Source: a virus
IMG/VR virus record: IMGVR_UViG_3300042566_001108
Location: 1 to 37,735 of that record
Length of the DNA: 37,735 nt
Reading direction: 5' to 3' (one strand)
Shown here: positions 31,636-37,735 of the stretch, piece by piece
Numbering within the stretch: position 1 is the first letter of the stretch
Layout: each line of letters opens with the position of its first letter
The notes under the pieces: model-generated
Database searches by the model: none
What the model was told of the DNA's origin: nothing
The model's input: the letters and a program-made list of their open reading frames with translations, nothing else
Position numbers and translations under genes: made by a program

Positions 31636-33541
31636 AAAAATTGAGTTTGATTTAGAAGTAAAGAAAAATGAATTAAATTCAGCCTTAGATTCTGGAGCAA
31701 AGAAAGCATCAGAGCTTAACGGAATACTAAAGACCGCCGCTGGTGTTTTTGTTGGTAACATTGCGACTAAGGGATTCGAGCAACTTACAAAGGCAATTGA
31801 TAATTCAATAGATTTTGCAAAAGAGTCGATCAAAGCATACTCGGAACAAGAAGACGCATTAAATAAGTTAGGTCAAGCACTAAGAGCATCAGGAGATTTT
31901 TCTGAAGAGGCGATTGCTGACTTTTCTGATTTTGCAACAGAACTACAAAGAACATCAAAGTTTGGTGATGAGGTTGTTTTATCTCAACTTGCATTGGCAA
32001 AATCACTTGGTGCAACTAATACAAAAGCTAAGGAAATTGTTCAGGCTGCTGCTGAGTTGTCGGCAGTATTTGGCGGATCACTAGAAGAGAATGTTGCAAA
32101 GCTTGGAAGAACTCTTTCAGGTGAGGTTGGAAGACTTGGTAAATTAATTCCACAATTAAAAGAACTAACTGCCGAACAATTAAGAGCTGGTGAAGCCGCC
32201 GCAATCATTAATCAAAGGTTTTCTGGTAGTGCAGCATCAGAACTAGATACTTACACAGGCTCAATCATTGCTTCGTCTAATGCCTTTAGTGATCTTCAAG
32301 AAGAAATAGGGTCGGTTTTAGTTGATGTTTTGAGACTTAAAGACATTAATAAATTCTTAGCTACTGTTTACCAAACACTAACAGATAAAGTGCTAGGTTT
32401 CAGAGAATCTTTATCTAGAGGCAATGACGGATTTAAAGAAAATGAAGGGTCAATTACAAGACTTTCAGGGAAAATTGCTGAACTTACTTCAGAAATAGAA
32501 ATTCAAGAGTCACGCTTAGCTGACTATGAAAAACAAGCAAAAACATCATTTAGTGCTGCTGGGCAAGTAACTTTTGCTAAACAAGAATTAAAGTCTTTGC
32601 GTGCTGAGTATGATGAAACAATTAAGACAATTAATAAGTTTTACGAGGAACAAAATAAACCACCTCCGACAACTGGTGAAGATCCAGCTAAAAAATTAAC
32701 TGAATCTCAGAAAATACTTAATCAAGAAATACTTTCACTTAAAGAACAAGCAAAACTTCAAGAGAGAACATTAGAGGAACAATACGCAAACCAAGCTATT
32801 ACAGACGAATTTGCAAGAAATGAAGCTGAACTTCAAAGAATTGCTGACTTTGATTTGCAAAAATCTGAACTTGAATTTACTCTTAAGCAAAAGAGATTAG
32901 AGGCTACTTTAAGTGGTCAAGACGAAATATTAGCACTTCAAAAATTAGGACTTGAAAAAGAACTTGCTCAAAACAAGATTTATGGTGATTTAAAAACAAA
33001 ACAAAAGCAAAATGAAACTAAACAGCTAGAATCAACATTTGCTCAACAAAATAAACTAGACCAACAAACACTTCAAACAAGATTGGGTTATTTACAAGCC
33101 TTTGGAAATTTAGCTAGTGCAGTTGCAAAAGATGGGTCTAAGGAACAATTTTATATTCAAAAAGCTGCGGCAATTGCTGGGTCTATTGTTGCAACACAAC
33201 TTGCGGCTGCTCAGGCATTAGCAAGTGCGCCACCTCCTGGAAATATAGCATTAGCCAAAACGGTTACGACTATCGGAGCAATCAACACCGCTGCGATTGC
33301 GGCAACAGCAATTAAAGGGTTTGAAAACGGTGGTATTGTTGGTGCAACTAGAGGGCCAGACAATCAAATAGCATCTGTAAGAACTGGCGAGATGGTGTTG
33401 AATGCTGACCAACAAAAAAACTTGATGAACATGATTAATCAGGGAACAATGGGTTCAGGTGAAATTGTAATTCAAATCGATGGTAGAACAATCGCAAGAG
33501 CGGTTAGAGATCAAATAAACAATGGGTTTAAATTAGCATGA
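31628..33541 (+). CDS. Tape measure protein
   Basis: A 637-residue protein. Start at ATG 31628 (AGGAAG upstream) is preferred to 31610. It is mostly long helices (for example FDLEVKKNELNSALDSGAKK, then many Lys/Glu heptads in the centre) with hydrophobic segments near residues 30-45 and 520-560 (AGSIVATQLAAAQALASA, then TTIGAINTAAIAATAIKG), as expected for a tape measure that spans the tail and inserts in the host membrane. At roughly 1.5 angstrom per residue it suggests a tail of about 95 nm. No lysozyme domain is seen. Confidence 0.88.
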   Translation: MAEKIEFDLEVKKNELNSALDSGAKKASELNGILKTAAGVFVGNIATKGFEQLTKAIDNSIDFAKESIKAYSEQEDALNKLGQALRASGDFSEEAIADFSDFATELQRTSKFGDEVVLSQLALAKSLGATNTKAKEIVQAAAELSAVFGGSLEENVAKLGRTLSGEVGRLGKLIPQLKELTAEQLRAGEAAAIINQRFSGSAASELDTYTGSIIASSNAFSDLQEEIGSVLVDVLRLKDINKFLATVYQTLTDKVLGFRESLSRGNDGFKENEGSITRLSGKIAELTSEIEIQESRLADYEKQAKTSFSAAGQVTFAKQELKSLRAEYDETIKTINKFYEEQNKPPPTTGEDPAKKLTESQKILNQEILSLKEQAKLQERTLEEQYANQAITDEFARNEAELQRIADFDLQKSELEFTLKQKRLEATLSGQDEILALQKLGLEKELAQNKIYGDLKTKQKQNETKQLESTFAQQNKLDQQTLQTRLGYLQAFGNLASAVAKDGSKEQFYIQKAAAIAGSIVATQLAAAQALASAPPPGNIALAKTVTTIGAINTAAIAATAIKGFENGGIVGATRGPDNQIASVRTGEMVLNADQQKNLMNMINQGTMGSGEIVIQIDGRTIARAVRDQINNGFKLA

Positions 33542-34296
33542 ATAGCTTCGAAATATACTCAGACAATCTTATTTATCAGTCCATCATTTCTACAAATAGC
33601 GAGAATGCACTATTTCCGGTTACTAACATACTAGACTTTAGACGCTCTAAGGTTTACAGGTCAACAGCATCGTCTTCAAACATTGTGTTCGACTTTGGTG
33701 AAACTTCCCAGGTTGATTCATTCTTTATCGTTGGTGATAAAAGAAACGGTCTAGGTGTTCACACAATTACCCTGCAATTCAATCACACTAACTCTTGGTC
33801 AACACCAGCAGCAAGTGAAGTAATGACAATAAACGCAGAACATAACGCAGGATTAACAGAATTTGCACTTAAAGAGTACAGATTTTGTAGAATGGTTATG
33901 ACCTCAACCTTAGATTATGTTGAAATAGCTAATATATTTATAGGCAAAAAACTAGAGATAGGAAGATCGATCAATTTTAACTGGTCAATTAAAGACAATG
34001 AATTAAGTCAAAAACAGACGAATAGATACGGTCAAATATTCTCTGATGTTTTAATGAGACAAAGAGTTATTAATGCCTCTATGAGCTTTTTAGATAAAGA
34101 CCAGCTAGACAAGATTAATTCTGTTATTGATTACTATGGTGAAACAAAACCATTCTTCATTAAGATTGGTTGCGAAAACATGGTAAACAATTACCTTAGA
34201 TTCTCAGGGTTATTTTATTTTAACGATATTCCAACAATTTCAAACCCTTACTTTAATAAGTACAATCTTTCATTTACCTGCACCGAGGCAACATGA
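33538..34296 (+). CDS. Distal tail-like protein
   Basis: A 252-residue protein coupled to the tape-measure gene (ATGA). The N-terminal half resembles a discoidin-like beta-sandwich (SSNIVFDFGETSQVDSFFIV), the C-terminal half a second beta domain (LRFSGLFYFNDIPTISNPY). The place directly after the tape measure is that of the distal tail protein in siphoviruses. The family call is by position. Confidence 0.7.
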   Translation: MNSFEIYSDNLIYQSIISTNSENALFPVTNILDFRRSKVYRSTASSSNIVFDFGETSQVDSFFIVGDKRNGLGVHTITLQFNHTNSWSTPAASEVMTINAEHNAGLTEFALKEYRFCRMVMTSTLDYVEIANIFIGKKLEIGRSINFNWSIKDNELSQKQTNRYGQIFSDVLMRQRVINASMSFLDKDQLDKINSVIDYYGETKPFFIKIGCENMVNNYLRFSGLFYFNDIPTISNPYFNKYNLSFTCTEAT

Positions 34297-34739
34297 GTGT
34301 TCTACTTGTTGAAACTCTCCAAGATGAACTTGTTCAGGACATAGATTTCACAGAGACTCAAAGGGTAGAAATTGCCGCTTTTATTCCATACATTTATTTC
34401 CATAATGTAACTGGTGCAGTTTTTACTTTTGAAATAGAGAAGAATTCAGAGATAGTTTTCTCCCAGGACTTTTCCTCTGAAGATATTAGAAATTCAGTTA
34501 ATGCTAGTTATGCGCATGTTTTCTACCCAATAATACCCGTCAATCCTGTTCAACTAGATGAAGCTTCTTATAAGTTTAGAATTAAACGTAAAAGTGGATA
34601 TTTGGCAGGAAGCGAGTTTATTGGCTGGATTAAGCAATATGTGGACGTTCAAAATATCATGAGCTACACGCCAACAGATGACAGTGAGAACACTTTTGCT
34701 ATAAGATTTAAGAGACTTCGAGAAGGAATAACCGTATGA
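34293..34739 (+). CDS. Tail-tip associated protein
   Basis: A 148-residue beta-rich protein (VEIAAFIPYIYFHNVTGAVF) overlapping both neighbours by four bases. There is no signal peptide, membrane segment or enzymatic motif. Part of the distal tail block by context. Confidence 0.65.
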   Translation: MSVLLVETLQDELVQDIDFTETQRVEIAAFIPYIYFHNVTGAVFTFEIEKNSEIVFSQDFSSEDIRNSVNASYAHVFYPIIPVNPVQLDEASYKFRIKRKSGYLAGSEFIGWIKQYVDVQNIMSYTPTDDSENTFAIRFKRLREGITV

Positions 34740-35155
34740 GAATAATCACTTTTGCCGATGGGTTCGTTTCTACTAGCCCGCCAGATATTGAGGGAAGAGA
34801 TCAAGAAAGTTTCAATCTTCTTAATAACCAGACAAATACAACTTTATTCACAATTGATTCAGCACAATATAAGTCAGCTTTTATTGATTTTGAGCTTACA
34901 AGATCCGATGTGTCGAATAGCTATGTTCAAACTGGTTCTATTACACTTTTTTACAATGGAACTAACTGGATATTCACATTCGGGCTAACTCAAAACGATG
35001 AAATGATAGCTGAGGCACTTGATAACGCCTATAATGTTGTCTTTTCGTTTACAAACGCCCTTGGTGTTGGCACTCTAAAATACAGCAGCGGAAACATGGG
35101 CGCTTCCTATAGCGGAAAATTTAAGATTTTAATCACAAGGATTAAGGTAGTATGA
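34736..35155 (+). CDS. Tail-tip associated protein
   Basis: A 139-residue beta-rich protein (YVQTGSITLFYNGTNWIFTF) coupled on both sides by ATGA overlaps, immediately before the fibre gene. It is probably a fibre adaptor or tip component. The family is not recognised. Confidence 0.65.
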   Translation: MRIITFADGFVSTSPPDIEGRDQESFNLLNNQTNTTLFTIDSAQYKSAFIDFELTRSDVSNSYVQTGSITLFYNGTNWIFTFGLTQNDEMIAEALDNAYNVVFSFTNALGVGTLKYSSGNMGASYSGKFKILITRIKVV

Positions 35156-37735
35156 ATTTGAAAACATTTATTTTTGTATTCTTTTCGTTTGTTTTACTTG
35201 CCACGTTAGCGACTGGCCAAACAAACCCATATAACAAGCTAGATAAATTAAAAGTTAACGATCTAATTGCTCAAAAACTTGAGGTACAATCAACTACAAA
35301 GGGAGCGATTCCTTGTCCGTCAATGACTCAAACTCAAAGAAACGCAATCCCTACTCCATTGGAAGCGTCTTGTGTTTTTAACCAAGATTCAAACAGCCTA
35401 AATGTTTACGATGGTTCAGGATGGGTTGAGGTTGGTGCTGGCGGAGCTGGCGGTGGTGGGATTAATAATTGGGAAACTGCTTATTTCTATGACATTGGCG
35501 ATGTTGTTATTGAGTCTAATAAGATTTATCAGTGTAACACCGCTCACACTTCATCAGTATTTGCGACTGACATAGCTAAATGGACAAAACTAGTTGCCCC
35601 TATTTCTTTAACAACTGAAGTCACCGGTGTTTTACCAATGGCGAATGGCGGTAGTGAGAAAGCATTAACACCAGTTCTTGGTGGGGTTGTTTATACTGAC
35701 GGTGGCTCAATGGAAGTTCTTGGCGCTGGAACAAGCGGTCAACTTCTTAAATCAAACGGTGCTGCAGCCCCTGAATGGACTACATTATCAGTTGATGACG
35801 CTACATTTTCAGGTGTTCTATCACTTGGTAAAGGTGGAACAAATAAAAGTTTAACAGCATCAAATGGTGCAATTGCCTATTCTGATGCCGATTCAATTGA
35901 ATTACTTGCACCTGGAACTGCTGGTCAAATCCTCCAGTCTAACGGTGTCGCTGCTCCTAGCTTTGTAAATAAATCTATTTCTGCAAAAGCTGAAAATGCT
36001 TCAAGTGTTACACTTGAAGAAATTCAGGTTTCTAATAATCAATTAACTCAGACTGATTCAAATAAACAAAAGATTGAAACTGGAAACAAAAACATTTTAG
36101 TAAACCCATCTTTTGAGCACTCAACATTCTCAACAGGGTGGACAAGTGGAGCGGGATCATTTTCACAAAATCTAACGGTTGAAATTGACGGTTTAAAAGC
36201 TGCTGAAGTTACTCTTTCTGCTCAGGCATTAGCAGTAACTCAAGACTCTATACTTTACGCTGCTCAATTCGCTGATGGTGTTCAAGGTTTAGCATCTGTT
36301 CGAGTTAAAACATCACTGAGTGGAATTAGAGTTTGTTCTCGTCAAGCTGGTGTCACATCGACAACCAATTGCGTGAATGTTCAAGGCAATGAAAAGTGGG
36401 GACTTTATAAGGTTCCTATGATTCTTGGAGCTACTTCTAACGGTATCTCAATTCATTCAAACGGAACTTCTTTAACTGGCACTGTTTATTTAGACGATGC
36501 CTTCGTAGGTGCGGTTGATTTGCAGGCTACTGTTGACGCTTCAAGAGTTGCTGGAGAAGCTTATTTTGCCGGAACTGCATCGTGTGTTTGGACAAGAACA
36601 TCAACAACTGTTGGAGCATTTACAACATCGGCAACGTGTCCAGGCCCAACAATTGTTACGTCTACAATGGGCTCATGGCAAACAACAGACTCAGATTTAC
36701 CAAGAGTCACAATTAACAATCTACCTGCTGGAACATACAAAGCTAAGTTTATAGTAAGACAGTTTATGGGAACAGCAATAACAAGCAATCCTGTTTTAGC
36801 TATAAATGATGGTTCAACAACTTGTGAGCCAATTGCCGTTAATGAATCAGTTACTGCGGCGGTTGGTCAGATTGTTGAATGTACTTTTATTTATAATCAA
36901 TCAGGTAACAGAGTTTTTGAGTTGTATGGAGCATCTCCACTCAATGCTGTTACAGTAGCAAACTTAGCTACCGCACCAAGAGCATCAACAAAATTCATAC
37001 TTGAATACTTCGGCTCATCTTCAGTCTATTCAACTCCAAACATAACAAACGCAGATAGGATTGGGGAAATAGTTCAAACCACAAACGCAGTAGCTCCAAA
37101 TGGTTTTATCTCAGCAATGAATAAATCAATTGGTCAAACAGGGTCAGGGGCTACTTTTACAGGTAACTCTTATTATGCTCTTTATGAACATATTTGGGGT
37201 CTAGATGGATTAACCACTACGGCTGGAAATGTTTATCGTATCTCAAGTGCAAAGGGTGCAAGTGCTAGTGCAGATTTTGCAGCTAATAAAATTATCACTA
37301 TCGACTACGAAACAAATGCACCTTTTATTCGTGGTAAAGCAAGTGCTGCAAGCATTGGGGCTTATACTGACTCAGACAACAAGCAACATAATCATATTCA
37401 AGCTCATAACGTGGGAGGCAACCCTGTAGAAACTCCACAATACGGATTTTCAGGAATTCCAAATTCAGTCGGAGGTGCTGGCTGGAAAGATGCAATGACT
37501 AACGCAGCTCCAATTGGGACACTTCCAAATACTTCCAGTTCTGGTGGAACAGAATCAAAACCTAAAAACGTTTCACTCTTTATGTATATCCGATATACAG
37601 GCGATTCAAACCTGATCATAGGTCAATTTTCGGGGTTAGAATCATGCTTAACCACTTTGGACTGCACTGATACTTTCTCGGCTAAAATTTCTGCAACTGG
37701 TGTAACCTCTGAAGAGAACGTCGATTTCTTGTCAG
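35152..37735 (+). CDS. Tail fibre, version B (3' end beyond window), with signal-peptide-like N-terminus
   Basis: The frame from ATG 35152 (ATGA overlap with the previous stop) stays open to the window end, 861 codons. It begins with a typical Sec signal, KTFIFVFFSFVLLATLATGQ, with a possible cleavage after Ala-Thr-Gly and no lipobox, which is odd for a virion protein. Then come a Gly-rich linker (VGAGGAGGGG), a short domain (NWETAYFYDIGDVVIES), and repeats of GTSGQLLKSNGAAAPEW type. After the shared region the version-specific module ends in HNHIQAHN and ESKPKNVSLFMYIRY, a phrase like the end of tail-collar fibres. It rejoins version A in frame at 37609; through 1671-2399 it would be about 1061 residues. 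Confidence 0.82.
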   Translation, partial: MNLKTFIFVFFSFVLLATLATGQTNPYNKLDKLKVNDLIAQKLEVQSTTKGAIPCPSMTQTQRNAIPTPLEASCVFNQDSNSLNVYDGSGWVEVGAGGAGGGGINNWETAYFYDIGDVVIESNKIYQCNTAHTSSVFATDIAKWTKLVAPISLTTEVTGVLPMANGGSEKALTPVLGGVVYTDGGSMEVLGAGTSGQLLKSNGAAAPEWTTLSVDDATFSGVLSLGKGGTNKSLTASNGAIAYSDADSIELLAPGTAGQILQSNGVAAPSFVNKSISAKAENASSVTLEEIQVSNNQLTQTDSNKQKIETGNKNILVNPSFEHSTFSTGWTSGAGSFSQNLTVEIDGLKAAEVTLSAQALAVTQDSILYAAQFADGVQGLASVRVKTSLSGIRVCSRQAGVTSTTNCVNVQGNEKWGLYKVPMILGATSNGISIHSNGTSLTGTVYLDDAFVGAVDLQATVDASRVAGEAYFAGTASCVWTRTSTTVGAFTTSATCPGPTIVTSTMGSWQTTDSDLPRVTINNLPAGTYKAKFIVRQFMGTAITSNPVLAINDGSTTCEPIAVNESVTAAVGQIVECTFIYNQSGNRVFELYGASPLNAVTVANLATAPRASTKFILEYFGSSSVYSTPNITNADRIGEIVQTTNAVAPNGFISAMNKSIGQTGSGATFTGNSYYALYEHIWGLDGLTTTAGNVYRISSAKGASASADFAANKIITIDYETNAPFIRGKASAASIGAYTDSDNKQHNHIQAHNVGGNPVETPQYGFSGIPNSVGGAGWKDAMTNAAPIGTLPNTSSSGGTESKPKNVSLFMYIRYTGDSNLIIGQFSGLESCLTTLDCTDTFSAKISATGVTSEENVDFLS
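35759..36512 (+). repeat. Fibre N-terminal region repeated at 1-754
   Basis: Ungapped counterpart of 1-754. It starts at the left window edge's equivalent and ends where the two fibre modules diverge. The substitution pattern is mainly third-codon-position, indicating selection for the same protein sequence. Confidence 0.9.
37609..37735 (+). repeat. 127-bp terminal repeat identical to 1671-1797
   Basis: The final 127 bases are identical to 1671-1797 and in the same reading frame. If this is an assembler overlap, the path continues at 1798 and the genome closes at 35,938 bp (1798 to 37735). Confidence 0.92.

Noticed and set aside
37609-37735. True direct terminal repeat of a linear phage genome
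   Set aside because: A terminal repeat would match the first bases of the window; the match is to 1671-1797.

Overview
The window is an almost complete genome of a tailed double-stranded DNA bacteriophage, AT-rich and densely packed with overlapping genes. A tape-measure protein, a tail-tube-like protein, a tail chaperone pair with a -1 frameshift signal and the absence of sheath or baseplate-wedge genes point to a long non-contractile tail (siphovirus-like); this is inference. The host is probably a Gram-negative bacterium, because the lysis cassette holds an embedded lipoprotein that resembles an outer-membrane spanin. No integrase or excisionase is seen, so nothing supports lysogeny. No DNA polymerase, helicase or primase is recognisable; DNA metabolism is limited to recombination, single-strand binding and nuclease functions. 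The host species cannot be named from the sequence.

Layout. (1) 18000-37735 continuing through the contig break into 1-8178, rightward: small and large terminase, portal, head completion proteins, scaffold, major capsid protein, small capsid or fibre-like proteins, beta-helix protein, connectors, tail tube, tail chaperones, tape measure, distal tail proteins, tail fibre, large tail-tip protein and the lysis genes (M15-like endolysin, holin-like proteins, embedded lipoprotein). (2) 8187-11972, leftward: a tightly overlapping early operon with RusA-type resolvase, a metzincin-like metalloprotease, a DnaQ-type exonuclease, SSB, an ERF-type annealing protein, a zinc-finger protein, a small lipoprotein and several tiny ORFs. 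(3) 11973-12484: a divergent control region with a leftward sigma70-like promoter, a regularly spaced set of GTAC tetramers and a GC-richer foldable segment. (4) 12485-18000, rightward: a fused HTH/exonuclease/zinc-ribbon protein, an endonuclease VII-like HNH protein, an HExxH protein, regulators, an HNH protein overlapping a DNA methyltransferase, and hypothetical genes.

The most interesting feature is at the contig ends. The fibre gene that starts at 35152 (with a signal-peptide-like N-terminus) runs off the right edge. The left edge begins inside a second version of the same gene. The two versions align without gaps over 754 bp (about 97% identical protein), then have unrelated central modules of 916 and 1096 bp, then rejoin in frame in a perfectly identical 127-bp segment that ends exactly at the contig end. 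Two alternative receptor-binding modules of one gene, or two paralogous fibres, collapsed in assembly, would explain this. If the 127-bp match is an assembly overlap, the genome closes as a circle of 35,938 bp.

Other points of note are a homing-endonuclease-like gene wedged between the terminase subunits, a small conserved-looking gene that seems to start at ATT behind a perfect Shine-Dalgarno sequence, a canonical A AAA AAG slippery site with a downstream hairpin, and a strong terminator whose U-tract abuts the next start codon.
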